DNA from: Hymenobacter sp. BRD128
GTDB taxonomy: Bacteria; Bacteroidota; Bacteroidia; Cytophagales; Hymenobacteraceae
Assembly: GCF_013256625.1 (NCBI RefSeq)
Contig: NZ_CP053908.1
Coordinates: 1,054,001-1,118,000, forward strand
Direction of reading: 5' to 3'
Length of the DNA: 64,000 bases
Both the position numbers and the translations under genes were made by a program. Numbering within the stretch: position 1 is the first letter of the stretch; every line of letters begins with the position of its first letter. The notes under the pieces are model-generated. The model did not search any database, was not told where the DNA came from, and saw only the letters and a list, made by a program, of their open reading frames with translations. Positions 17,944 to 26,189 of this stretch are shown in pieces.

Positions 17944-18366
17944 CTACAGAAAGCGCGCGCGCAGCGCGGGCGTGGGTAGCAGGCAGCTTTCCTGTCGCCC
18001 AAACCAGCGGTAGCGGTGGCGGGCTACGAAGCGGTAGGCCGCATCGCGCCCGCGCCGGGGCAGCCACCCACCCACGGCCGCCGCCAGCCGCCAGGGGCCA
18101 CCAAGCTGCCGCGCAATGCGCAGCACCGCTGCCGAGTGCGCATACAACTGCCCGCCTTCGAGCAAAATAACCGAATCGGGGCTAGCCACCTGGGCGGCCG
18201 TGGCCGGCTGGCCGTGGGCCGCCAGTAGCGCCTGGCCCAGCTCGCTTTGCAGGGCCGCGAAGCGAAAGTAGCCCCGCGCATCGTGCCGAATCACGAACTG
18301 CACGAAGCCGTTGCAGAGGGTACATACCCCGTCGAACAGAATAGTAGCCGAGGCGGAAGCAGCCAT
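17944..18366 (-). CDS. DCC-family thiol-disulfide oxidoreductase
   Basis: A 140-residue protein of the DUF393/DCC family. The signature FDGVCTLCNG lies at residues 11-20 and gives the family its DxxCxxC site; FVIRHDARGYFRFAALQSE is also conserved. The fold is thioredoxin-like and redox activity is presumed from the cysteine pair. ATG 18366 is chosen over a GTG two codons upstream. No functional link to the neighbours is apparent. Confidence 0.88.
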   Translation of the reverse strand: MAASASATILFDGVCTLCNGFVQFVIRHDARGYFRFAALQSELGQALLAAHGQPATAAQVASPDSVILLEGGQLYAHSAAVLRIARQLGGPWRLAAAVGGWLPRRGRDAAYRFVARHRYRWFGRQESCLLPTPALRARFL

Positions 18367-18426
18367 GAGCACGCAAGTATAAATGCCGATTGGCTTAACG
18401 GCCGGGCGCCGCCGAAGTTGGCCGGG

Positions 18427-19554
18427 CTAGCCGCCGGCTGGGGGCAGCTCCTGCACTTCTACGCGCCGGTTGCGGGCATCGGGCGAGGGATAGAGCGGGC
18501 GCTTGTCGCCGTAGCCGACGGGGCTGAGGCGCTCGGCGGCCACGCCCGCTTGCACCAGGTAGGCCTTTACTACCTCGGCGCGCTGCTCGGAAAGGAGTTG
18601 ATTTTTAGAGGATTCGCCCACGCGGTCGGTGTGCCCGGCCACGCGCAGGCGCAGCGCAGGGCGGGCGTGCAGCGCGGCGGCGAGCTGGTCGAGCGCCGGC
18701 CGGGCTTCGGGCAGCAGCTCGGCGGTGCCCACCCGAAACAATACCGTGGGTAGCACCACCGGCGCGGGCCCTAGCTCGGGCAGCGGGGCCGCCGCGGGGG
18801 TGGGAACTGTGGCTAGGGGTGAAGCAGGCACGGGGCGCAGCGTGTCGGGGCGGCTGGGGGCCGGGGTAGGCGCGGGCTGCCGGGCTAGCGGCGGGCCAGC
18901 CGGCGCCTTGCCGCTCACCCGGATGGTGATGGGAACTGTCGGGCTTTCGACGGTGGCGAAGTAGCCTTGCTTGAGGTAAAAGGTGGTGGTTTTGGTCAGG
19001 CGCGTGGGGTAGCTGTTGCCGCTAGCGACGAGCTGCTTCAGGTCGGCGTCGGCGTACCAGCGCACGTTGCGGCCCGATACGCGCAGGGTAGTGAGCGCCC
19101 CGGCCGGCACGGTAGCGGCCGATTTCAGCTTGACGCGATACAGGGTAAACTCGCCGGTGTCGCACTCGCCGTAGGGCGTGTAGTCGGCGCGGCCGGTCAG
19201 CTTTTCCAGGGCGGCATCGTAGGTAAAGAGGATGGCCCCTTCGCACCAGTAGCGCAGCGGCGTGCGCCCGGTTTCGCTGAGCTTGCGGGCGTGCACCAGC
19301 CGCAGGCCGGCCGGCGTAGGCGTGCCTTCCATCTGAAACGTAACCGTGGCCCGGGGGTAGTTGCCATCTTCCTGGTAGAGCACGCCAAACAGGTCGGCGC
19401 CCGCGCGCTGCTGCACGCGCAGCACCGAGGGGCAGTAGTGGCTTTTATCTTGTTCATCTTCCACGCCCTGCCACACGCCGGCCAGCGATTGGGCCCCCGC
19501 GGGGCCGGCCAGCAGCAGCGCGGGCAGCCCATACAGCCGAAAAAGAAGTTTCAT
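18427..19554 (-). CDS. OmpA-family envelope protein
   Basis: 375 residues. A signal peptide (KLLFRLYGLPALLLAGPAGAQ) precedes an N-terminal domain starting SLAGVWQGVEDEQ with several Cys residues, then an SH3-like stretch near 165-225, a Pro/Ala linker (230-270) and a C-terminal OmpA domain. The peptidoglycan-binding signature is AGHTDRVGESSKNQLLS with GYGDKRPL. It probably anchors an outer-membrane or periplasmic module to the wall. ATG 19554 begins the signal peptide; in-frame codons further upstream are not convincing. Confidence 0.83.
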   Translation of the reverse strand: MKLLFRLYGLPALLLAGPAGAQSLAGVWQGVEDEQDKSHYCPSVLRVQQRAGADLFGVLYQEDGNYPRATVTFQMEGTPTPAGLRLVHARKLSETGRTPLRYWCEGAILFTYDAALEKLTGRADYTPYGECDTGEFTLYRVKLKSAATVPAGALTTLRVSGRNVRWYADADLKQLVASGNSYPTRLTKTTTFYLKQGYFATVESPTVPITIRVSGKAPAGPPLARQPAPTPAPSRPDTLRPVPASPLATVPTPAAAPLPELGPAPVVLPTVLFRVGTAELLPEARPALDQLAAALHARPALRLRVAGHTDRVGESSKNQLLSEQRAEVVKAYLVQAGVAAERLSPVGYGDKRPLYPSPDARNRRVEVQELPPAGG

Positions 19555-19598
19555 GCAGCTAAAATAAGAAGGCTTCGGCCCGCGCAAAAGCCCTGCGG

Positions 19599-20690
19599 CT
19601 AGCTCGCCTGGCGCCCCCCCAGCACCAGGTACTCGGCCACCAGGGCCAGCGAGTAGGCGGGGCATTCCCAGGCAATGTGGCTGAGGCGCCAGCGGGCCAG
19701 CCAGCGCGTGGGCGGGTAATAATTGAGCAGCGGCGCAATGCAGAATTCGAGCCCCCGCGTGCGCTGCTCTACCGCAGCCAAGGGCCAGCGGGCGTCGAGT
19801 AGCGGCGGGGCGGCTGCTCCGAGCCTGAGTAGGGTGGTGGCTAGCAGTAGCTTATCCATAAAATGCGGGCTGGCGGCCAGTAGCGCCGGCAGGTCGCGCA
19901 GCAGCGCGGCGCGGGTGGCGGCCAGCTCGGGTGCCTCGGCTGCCAGGCGCCCGGCGTGGTAGGCAATAAGCGGCGCCGTGGCGTAGTAGGGCGACGCGCC
20001 CAGCGGGTCGCGCCGGTATTCGCCCGAGGTTATCACCCAGTCAATCAGCGCCAGGCTGTCGCGGTCAAACTCATTCAGGGGCAGGCTATTGCGCCGATGC
20101 CAGAGCAGCGCGTTTGATAAGGTGCTGACGTCGAACTCGATGGGCATGTACTTGCCAAACCAGGTCGAGTAGATTTTGCGTTGCCGGAAGTCCTTTGGCC
20201 CCGTGGTGGCCCAGCCGATTGTAGTGTTGGCGTGGGCGTGCAGCTTGGCGTGCAGCCAGGCCGGGTCGTGAGTCGGGCCAGGGTCGCTGAGGTACACCAG
20301 CGAGGTGCTGTCTACGTCGTCGGGGGTGGCAAACTGCCGGAAGCGGCCCAGCAAGTAGCCGTTGGGGAAATGATTGCGCGGCTGGGTCTGGTAGTAGTTG
20401 TAGGTGGGCTGCCCGTTGGGGCAGCGGTAGTGCGGGTAGGTGGCCCGGCCCTTGGCCACAATGCCGGCTACCTGCGCCTGGGCGGCTGCCGGCAGCCGGG
20501 CATTCAGCTCTTGCAGCGTATACACGATGGCCGCCGTGAAAAACACGTTGGAGTCTTCGCGCCGGTAGTGCAGGGATTTTTGCAGGCGCTGGCTCGGGAA
20601 AAGCCCCGGCAGGTAGTGCGCATCGCCGGTCGATTGCAGCGCGGCGATGCGGGTAATAAGTTCGGAAAGCAGGGTGGCGGTGGCGGGCAT
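19599..20690 (-). CDS. conserved-looking protein of unknown function
   Basis: 363 residues, no signal peptide, no domain I can name. It is rich in Trp, Tyr, His and Leu and seems mostly helical, with blocks such as HYRREDSNVFFTAAIVYTL near 40-58, HYRCPNGQPTYNYY and WFGKYMPIEFDVSTLSNALLW. The long repeated helix pairs recall alpha/alpha-barrel enzymes, but that is a guess. The ATG start 20690 is the only good one. It lies 44 bases upstream of the OmpA-like gene on the same strand and may share its transcript. Confidence 0.7.
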   Translation of the reverse strand: MPATATLLSELITRIAALQSTGDAHYLPGLFPSQRLQKSLHYRREDSNVFFTAAIVYTLQELNARLPAAAQAQVAGIVAKGRATYPHYRCPNGQPTYNYYQTQPRNHFPNGYLLGRFRQFATPDDVDSTSLVYLSDPGPTHDPAWLHAKLHAHANTTIGWATTGPKDFRQRKIYSTWFGKYMPIEFDVSTLSNALLWHRRNSLPLNEFDRDSLALIDWVITSGEYRRDPLGASPYYATAPLIAYHAGRLAAEAPELAATRAALLRDLPALLAASPHFMDKLLLATTLLRLGAAAPPLLDARWPLAAVEQRTRGLEFCIAPLLNYYPPTRWLARWRLSHIAWECPAYSLALVAEYLVLGGRQAS

Positions 20691-20786
20691 TGGGCCGCCA
20701 AGTTAGCGCCCGGCCTCGTGGCTTTTCCTGAACCCGACCTGCGGATGAGCCTGGCGGCAGCTAAAAAGCCCGGCCTGCTGCGTCTT

Positions 20787-21659
20787 CTAGCCCAGGTAGG
20801 CCATGTCCTCGGCGCTGAGCTGGATGTCGGCCGCCGCCAGGTTCTCGCGCAGGTGGGCCAGCGACGACGTGCCCGGGATGGGCAGCAGCAGCGGCGACTT
20901 GTGCAGCAGCCAGGCAATGTTGAGTTGGGCCTCCGATACGCCGCGCTCGCGGGCCAGCGCGGCTAGCTTATCACCCGCCTTGGGCAGGCCGTGGATAAGC
21001 GAAAAGAACGGCACCAGCGGAATGCCGTGCTGCTCGCACAAAGCCAGCACTTCCTCGCCGCCGCGGGTTTCGCCGTGGGCATCGTGCAGGGTGGTGCGCT
21101 GGGCGTAGCCGTACATATTCTCAACGGTGGCGATTTCGCCCATCTTCAGGCCGGTTTCCAGCTCTTCGCGGGTCACGTTGCTGAGGCCCACGTGCTGGAT
21201 TTTGCCCTCTTTCTGCATCTCAAACATGGCGCCGAGCTGCTCGGCCAGCGGCACGGTGCTGTGGCCCATCAGCCGCAGGTGCACGAGCTGCACCTGCTCT
21301 TGCTTGAGGGTGCGCAGGTTGTTTTCGATGCTGGTGCGCAGGTTTTCGGGGGTGTTGAAGGGCACCCAGCTGGCATCGGGCCGGCGCGTGGCGCCCACCT
21401 TGGTGCAGATTACCAGGTCTTTCGAATACGGATGCAGTGCCTCAAAAATGAGGCGGTTCGTCACGTCGTCGCCGTAATAATCGGCCGTGTCGAGGAAGTT
21501 AACGCCGTTGGCCACGGCCGTTTTCAGGATTTCGAGTGCCTGCGGGCGGTCGGCGGGCTCGCCCCAAATCTGGGGGCCGGTGAGGCGCATGGTACCGTAG
21601 CCGAGGCGATTAACGGTGAGCGGCTGGGCCGAGTTGGGGGCAATGGTGATGGTAGACAT
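20787..21659 (-). CDS. aldo/keto reductase
   Basis: A 290-residue NADPH-dependent oxidoreductase with a TIM-barrel fold. The catalytic tetrad is visible: Asp and Tyr in FLDTADYYGDD (about residues 54-60), Lys in VICTKVG and the usual His position in QLVHLRLMG. SEAQLNIAWLLHKSPLLLPIPGTSS near the C-terminus is the NADPH-binding loop. The substrate is not predictable. It stands alone. Confidence 0.92.
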   Translation of the reverse strand: MSTITIAPNSAQPLTVNRLGYGTMRLTGPQIWGEPADRPQALEILKTAVANGVNFLDTADYYGDDVTNRLIFEALHPYSKDLVICTKVGATRRPDASWVPFNTPENLRTSIENNLRTLKQEQVQLVHLRLMGHSTVPLAEQLGAMFEMQKEGKIQHVGLSNVTREELETGLKMGEIATVENMYGYAQRTTLHDAHGETRGGEEVLALCEQHGIPLVPFFSLIHGLPKAGDKLAALARERGVSEAQLNIAWLLHKSPLLLPIPGTSSLAHLRENLAAADIQLSAEDMAYLG

Positions 21660-21721
21660 GAGGCTAGCCAGAAGTGGAAAAGTAACGTGCCCTAAACAGG
21701 CGTTTTCGGCCTAAGTTTACT

Positions 21722-22543
21722 TTACCGGCGCCCCGCTAGCCCCTGCTGATAGGCACGAATCTTCTCGGCTACTTCTACCATTGGGGCTACGTAAATATCC
21801 TTTTCGTGCGTCTTGAGGTAGCGCAGCAGCTGGCGGTGCGCGGCCAGGTCCACATTCAGCGCGTGCCCGCCGCCTACGCCGTGAAACAGAAACACCAGCA
21901 GCGTGTGCGCCTGCTGTGCCTGCTTCACCAGGTCCAGCATGTACTTGGCACCTTGCCCGTTAATGGAGTAGCAGTCCACGTTGGTCAGGTCCACTTGGGC
22001 GGCCGTTTGCAGGCCGCCCGTAACGCCCCTGGCGGCCACGAAATCGGCTTTGAGCTGGTCGTAGAAGTTGACGCCCCCAATCTGCCTATCGCCGCAAGGG
22101 TAGGCAAAAGTGCGGCTTATTTTGCCGTCGATGGCTTGCAGCAGCGTGTTATTAGCCCTGATTTCGGCCACCGCCCGGCTCACGGTATACTTGCTCAGGT
22201 CGTTGTCGGGCGTCACGAAGCTGCGGCCGGGCAGGCTGCCGTCGCAGGGGTGCATCAGGGCGTGGTTACCAAGCTCGTGGCCGCGCTGGGCGGCCTTGCG
22301 CCACTCGGGCAGCCGCTTGGCCACCACCGGCGACGAGCCAATGATATAAAACGTGCCGCGCAGCTTGGCCGAGTCGAGGGCCGGCACTACGCGGTCGAGG
22401 TCGGCGTCAATAGCATCGTCGTAAGTCAGCACTACGGCGCACTGCTTGTTATTCCAGACGCTGCTAGGGGTGGTTTGGGCAAAGGCGGCGGGGCTAGCCA
22501 GTACCAGCGGGGCGGCCAGGGCAAGGTGGGTAAGGAAGCGCAT
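21722..22543 (-). CDS. exported polysaccharide deacetylase (NodB fold)
   Basis: A 273-residue carbohydrate esterase 4-type protein. A signal peptide (MRFLTHLALAAPLVLASPAAFAQ) starts at ATG 22543. The NodB domain shows the metal site as LTYDDAIDADL (DD) and GHELGNHALMH (HxxxH-type), and a C-terminal LFHGVGGGHAL motif. These enzymes remove N-acetyl groups from chitin-like glycans or peptidoglycan. It may modify exported polysaccharide, but no partner is adjacent. Confidence 0.87.
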   Translation of the reverse strand: MRFLTHLALAAPLVLASPAAFAQTTPSSVWNNKQCAVVLTYDDAIDADLDRVVPALDSAKLRGTFYIIGSSPVVAKRLPEWRKAAQRGHELGNHALMHPCDGSLPGRSFVTPDNDLSKYTVSRAVAEIRANNTLLQAIDGKISRTFAYPCGDRQIGGVNFYDQLKADFVAARGVTGGLQTAAQVDLTNVDCYSINGQGAKYMLDLVKQAQQAHTLLVFLFHGVGGGHALNVDLAAHRQLLRYLKTHEKDIYVAPMVEVAEKIRAYQQGLAGRR

Positions 22544-22615
22544 AAGACAAAGAAAAGGAATGGCTAGCATTGGCTCGGGTCAACCGCGTGCTGTGCGGGC
22601 CGTTCCAGTAGTCGC

Positions 22616-23898
22616 TTACCGCGTGAGCCGGTAAATCATGAGCGCCGTGCGCTCAACCAGCTTCGGAAACTCTTTCAAATTAATGGTTTCGCCGGGGGCG
22701 TGGGCGCCCTTGCCGGGCGCACCCAGGCCATCGAGGCAGTCGAGGTACTGCGCCACGTACGCAATATCGCCGCCCCCGCGCGAGCCGGGGTCGCCGGCCA
22801 CGACCGGCCCAAAGCCCAGGTCACGGCTCGCCTGGTCGGCCAGGGCGGCCAGCCGCTGGTTGCCGGGGGTAGGGCCATGCCAGGCAGGCCATCGCTAAAC
22901 GCAATTTCGGCGTGGGTACCCGCCAGGTTCTGCCCCACAATGGCGCGCATTTTGGCGCGGGCCGCCTCTTTTTGGGCGTCGGTCAGGAAGCGCAAGTCGC
23001 CCGCCACTGCCGCCGTGGGCGCAATAATGTTGGTTTTGCCGGTCACTTCCGCGTGGGCTTTCGCCTCCTCATAGTTTACCTCCGAGCCACCCACGATGAG
23101 GCCGGGATTAAACGTCAGGTATTGCTCCTGGCTCAGCGCTTCGCGGAAGGAATTGAGAATGCGGGCCACCTCATAAATAGCGCCGTAGCCCACCGCCGGC
23201 TTAAAAATGGTGGACGAGTGCGCCGCCGTGCCGAAGGTTTTCAGCTGCCAGTTGCTGCTGCCACGCCGGGCCGTGGCCACCGTGTGCCGGTCGATGGCGT
23301 TTTCGAACGCTAGCGCTACCTGCGCCTGCTTGGCCCGGGCAATAAAGTCGGCGCGGGCTTCCGGGCCTTCGCCGCCGCGCTCCTCATCGCCGGTGAAGTA
23401 GGCCGTGATGCTGGCATCCTTGAGCAAGCCATTGGCTGCTAGGGCCTGCAGTGCGGCCAGTATCACCACGTCGCCGCCCTTCATGTCGTTCACGCCCTGG
23501 CCGGTGGCCGTCGAGTCGTTGAGCCGGGTGAACCTGGTAAAGGGCATATCCAGCTCAAACACCGTGTCGAGGTGCCCAATCAGGAAGAGGCGCTTGCCCT
23601 TTTTGCCTTGATGTTGGGCTACCAGGTGGCCCGCGCGCTGCATGCTGGCTGGCATGGCTACCCACTCCGTTTTGAACCCTAGCGCGTCAAATTCTTTCTG
23701 AAAAATGGTGCCTACCGCGCGCACACCCGCCACGTTGAGCGTGCCGCTGTTGATGTTCACTACTTGCTCCAGCAGCTTTTCGGTCTGCGGTAGGTGCTGC
23801 TGCACCGAGGCAACGACCTTGCGCTCAGCAGCAGAGAGCTTTTGCGCCTGGGCGGCTTGGCAGCTAAGAATAGCGGTGGCGAGTAGAAGTTTTTTCAT
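22616..23898 (-). pseudogene. M20-family metallopeptidase with one-base frameshift
   Basis: A secreted zinc peptidase (carboxypeptidase G2-like). The signal peptide is KKLLLATAILSCQAAQAQ; zinc ligands are in HLDTVFE, NDMKGGD and GDEERGGEG. The main frame runs from 23898 but changes to nonsense (PPATSGWPPWPTR) near 22869. The true ending continues in the next frame: GDPGSRGGGDIAYVAQYLD, GKGAHAPGETINL and the stop at 22616. One missing base in the G run at 22865-22869 (C run on the coding strand) restores a 427-residue enzyme and its last zinc-ligand His. As read, the enzyme would be dead. A sequencing error is the likely cause. Confidence 0.85.
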
Positions 23899-24029
23899 GG
23901 CAGTGTAAAGAAGTTTTCACAAGGTACTGGCGCGAGTTCAGGCGCAGCTTTTGCTAACGCATACCATTCGAGCCGGTAGCACCAGCAACGTACCCTTACC
24001 TACCAACACTGGTCTGTAAGGTCCGGCTG

Positions 24030-24323
24030 ATGTCGCAAATCACCATCAGCAACACCCTGCCGCAAACCACCGCCGACCCCGCCATGCGCGGGCGGGTCAT
24101 CAGCTTCTACGTGCTGGCCTACACGGGCATGGTGCCCCTAGGTAGCCTGCTGGTGGGGGTAGCGGCCCAGCATATCGGCGTGCAAAATACGGTGTTGGTG
24201 CAAGGCGTGCTAGCCCTCGGCCTAGGCGCGCTGCACTGGCGCTCCCTGCATCAGCAGCCGATGGTGCGTACCGAACTGCCCGCCCAGGCCAATTCCACGC
24301 AGGGCCTGGCGCTGTCGAGTTAG
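24030..24323 (+). pseudogene. C-terminal remnant of an MFS exporter
   Basis: 97 codons matching only the last part of an EntS/MFS_3-type exporter: ISNTLPQTTADPAMRGRVISFY, then the loop and helix PLGSLLVGVAAQHIGV. A full family member has about 400 residues and 12 helices; only two or so are left here. I find no continuation of the transporter upstream in any frame. It is probably debris from a rearrangement at the left edge of the accessory patch. Confidence 0.75.
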
Positions 24324-24338
24324 CAGGTAGTTTAACAA

Positions 24339-24779
24339 CTACGCAGCTACGCCAACTCCTTTGTACATGAGGTGAGTTGCGCGCGGCAACTGTGCCGCCG
24401 TCACGGCTAGTTCGTAAGGCCGGTTGAAGGCTTCCTGGGCTACCTGAAAATGACTAGCCAAGCGGCGAATAACGTCTTTCGATAACCCGCGCCGCCGATT
24501 AAGGATATCTGAAATTGTACCCTTGCTTACTTGGAGCAGGGTTGCTAAATCCTTAGCTAGCAAGCCTTGGCCGGCCATCAGGGAGCGCAGCAACTCGATG
24601 GGGTCAGCCTCGGGAAGCGTGGCGTGCGTACGGTCCCAGGTTTCGATGAGCAGCGTGAGGAGGTCTAGCTCGTCTTGCCGGGTGGCGGCATCAGCGGCTG
24701 TGGCTAATTCTTCCAGACGGGTGCAATACTGCTGGTACTGCGACGCGGTTTTGATAACGGTGTAGGGTAGGGCTTGCAT
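24339..24779 (-). CDS. higA: HigA-type antitoxin (HTH)
   Basis: 146 residues starting at ATG 24779. The C-terminal half holds a helix-turn-helix: LLAKDLATLLQVSKGTISDIL followed by NRRRGLSKDVIRRLASHF, as in HigA/XRE antitoxins that neutralise the paired toxin and repress the operon. The N-terminal half (DELDLLTLLIETWDRTH) matches the long-form HigA. It sits 4 bases after the toxin gene in the toxin-first order usual for HigBA. A likely operator is upstream at 25143-25159. Confidence 0.88.
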   Translation of the reverse strand: MQALPYTVIKTASQYQQYCTRLEELATAADAATRQDELDLLTLLIETWDRTHATLPEADPIELLRSLMAGQGLLAKDLATLLQVSKGTISDILNRRRGLSKDVIRRLASHFQVAQEAFNRPYELAVTAAQLPRATHLMYKGVGVAA

Positions 24780-24783
24780 AAGG

Positions 24784-25116
24784 CTAGTAGGCGCTGATAG
24801 TGTATTGATTATTCTTGGCGCAAAGCTTATCGTACTCGGCGTGGGTGCCAAGCCAGCACACGAACAAGTGCACCTGCTGCGCCCCGAAAGCGTAGCGCGC
24901 AATCAAGCGGTAATGGTTGCCGCCAATATCGAACACGACGCGGTTGCTACCATTGCCCAGCAAGTCGGCCGCGCCAAACGTGCGCTGAATATCGGCGGGC
25001 GTGTTCCAATCGGCGTATTTCAACGCCGTGAGCCATAGCACAAAGGCGCTCCGGCTGCGGGCGTGGCCAGCTGCATAGTCTTCCACAGTTTGGCGCTTTA
25101 TCAGGTGTACTTTCAT
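24784..25116 (-). CDS. higB: HigB-type mRNA interferase toxin
   Basis: A 110-residue toxin of the HigB family, which cuts mRNA on translating ribosomes. The family signature is visible: WLTALKYADWNTPADIQRTFG, then RVVFDIGGNHYRLIARYAF and the C-terminal FVCWLGTHAEYDKL. It is the first gene of the pair, with the antitoxin 4 bases later. Its upstream region has a -7 box and a perfect palindrome, fitting autoregulation. No homologous pair is seen elsewhere in the window. Confidence 0.9.
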   Translation of the reverse strand: MKVHLIKRQTVEDYAAGHARSRSAFVLWLTALKYADWNTPADIQRTFGAADLLGNGSNRVVFDIGGNHYRLIARYAFGAQQVHLFVCWLGTHAEYDKLCAKNNQYTISAY

Positions 25117-25126
25117 GCTGTTACAC

Positions 25127-25134
25127 CAAAAGTA
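25127..25134 (-). promoter_or_regulatory. -7 box (TACTTTTG) of higBA
   Basis: On the minus strand this reads TACTTTTG, a TAnnTTTG match, ending 10 bases before the higB ATG. The palindrome at 25143-25159 lies just upstream, in the spacer between -7 and -33. Confidence 0.6.
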
Positions 25135-25142
25135 AGCCCTAA

Positions 25143-25159
25143 GTTCGCATTATGCGAAC
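25143..25159. promoter_or_regulatory. perfect palindrome, likely HigA operator
   Basis: GTTCGCATTATGCGAAC is an exact 8-1-8 palindrome 26 bases before higB and directly upstream of its -7 box. Its position would let HigA block RNA polymerase, the usual autorepression of TA operons. Confidence 0.7.
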
Positions 25160-25211
25160 CTAGCGCTTTTTGCTTTGTAGAGTTGATTTTGATACCCTAG
25201 GCGCCGTGTGT

Positions 25212-25257
25212 AGCTAGCGAGATAGTGGAGGTACAACCTCTATCTCCTAGCTAGGCA
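25212..25257. terminator. hairpin downstream of the TIR gene
   Basis: GAGATAGTGGAGGT pairs with ACCTCTATCTC, flanked by CTAGC and CTAG. It lies about 40 bases after the stop of the double-TIR gene and ahead of higBA. There is no good T run, so termination is only likely. Confidence 0.45.
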
Positions 25258-25295
25258 CAAATTACGGATGCACCTAAAATCACGCTAGGGCACGA

Positions 25296-26141
25296 TTAAA
25301 AAGCTAACCGCTCTCTTTTTAAAACAGCCCAAATATCTTCGGAAACAGCCTTGATATTTCCTTTTGGGAAAGGAATGTAAGTTAATCCAGTAATATTGCT
25401 GAATTCTGCACATCCTTCTTCAAGCAGAATAATAGCTTTTTCAAAACCCAATCGCCCTTGGAACAAACCTATTTCGTGAATCACATTTTGGCGAGCGTGT
25501 AATTTGTTGTCTCCGTGTTCATCCTCCGCAGTCATTACTAGGAAAGCAAATTTTGCCCCGTTTAGCATTGTCATCAGAACATCTTGAGTGCTAATTCCCG
25601 CTCTTGGCTCTCTGCCAAATTCATCGTAAGGAAGATGAAATCTGTTAATGAGTAAGTCTTTTAGGCCGTGCCACGCTTGTGAACGTCCATGACCTATAAA
25701 AACCCGTCTGTTATTGAGAGCTAAGTTTGATATATAACCTGCAACTATAGCTACACCTTCTTGATTCGTTTTATCGCGAACATCTACTACATCCGATTTA
25801 GAATCGATAAGGTACCTAGGTATCTCGTCGTCAGATAAATCATCTGTTAGAATGGGAATAACAAACTGAGTCTTACGATTCTGCTCTAGCGTAAATAGAC
25901 TATTGAGTTCTGCCATCAACCACTCGTCTTTTACATAGGCTGATGATAGCAATACAAGTGCGTAGTCAGGCCTTGAAAGTGCTTTTTCTACTGCAATCGA
26001 GTCGTATAGATGATGTACTCGCTTAAAGCGATGAAATAAATTTAAGTCGAAGATTACAACTTCATCATTATCGAAAAAACACTCTCGCAAGCCTGCGGTA
26101 AAATCATTCGAGACTTTTGCCTTGCTAAGAAATATGTCCAT
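25296..26141 (-). CDS. protein with two TIR-type domains (candidate defence NADase)
   Basis: 281 residues in clearly lower-GC DNA than the flanks. Residues 1-135 look like a TIR_2 domain: FLSKAKVSNDF, YALVLLSSAYVKDEW and WLMAEL with E78 at the catalytic Glu position. Residues 145-278 look like the TIR-like nucleotide-binding domain of PF10137: RRVFIGHGRSQAWHGLKDLL, FAFLVMTAEDEHG and ARQNVIHEIGLFQGRLG with E223. TIR domains in bacteria often cleave NAD+ in antiphage immunity; that role here is inferred. It starts 48 bases after icmF on the same strand. No Thoeris, CBASS or Argonaute partner is adjacent. Confidence 0.82.
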   Translation of the reverse strand: MDIFLSKAKVSNDFTAGLRECFFDNDEVVIFDLNLFHRFKRVHHLYDSIAVEKALSRPDYALVLLSSAYVKDEWLMAELNSLFTLEQNRKTQFVIPILTDDLSDDEIPRYLIDSKSDVVDVRDKTNQEGVAIVAGYISNLALNNRRVFIGHGRSQAWHGLKDLLINRFHLPYDEFGREPRAGISTQDVLMTMLNGAKFAFLVMTAEDEHGDNKLHARQNVIHEIGLFQGRLGFEKAIILLEEGCAEFSNITGLTYIPFPKGNIKAVSEDIWAVLKRERLAF

Positions 26142-26161
26142 TTGATTTTGCTTGCGAGAGT
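26081..26161 (-). other. 11-bp inverted repeat around the start of the double-TIR gene
   Basis: ACTCTCGCAAG at 26081-26091 is the exact inverse of CTTGCGAGAGT at 26151-26161. In the mRNA the two arms would form a stem that encloses the ATG (26141) in a 59-base loop. It may affect translation or may be chance. Confidence 0.4.
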
Positions 26162-26189
26162 ATTTAATGAAAGTAGTGACATTAGAAAC

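Noticed and set aside
24030..24323. A complete small membrane protein gene
   Set aside because: Its sequence matches only the tail of a 12-helix MFS exporter, so a remnant is the better explanation.
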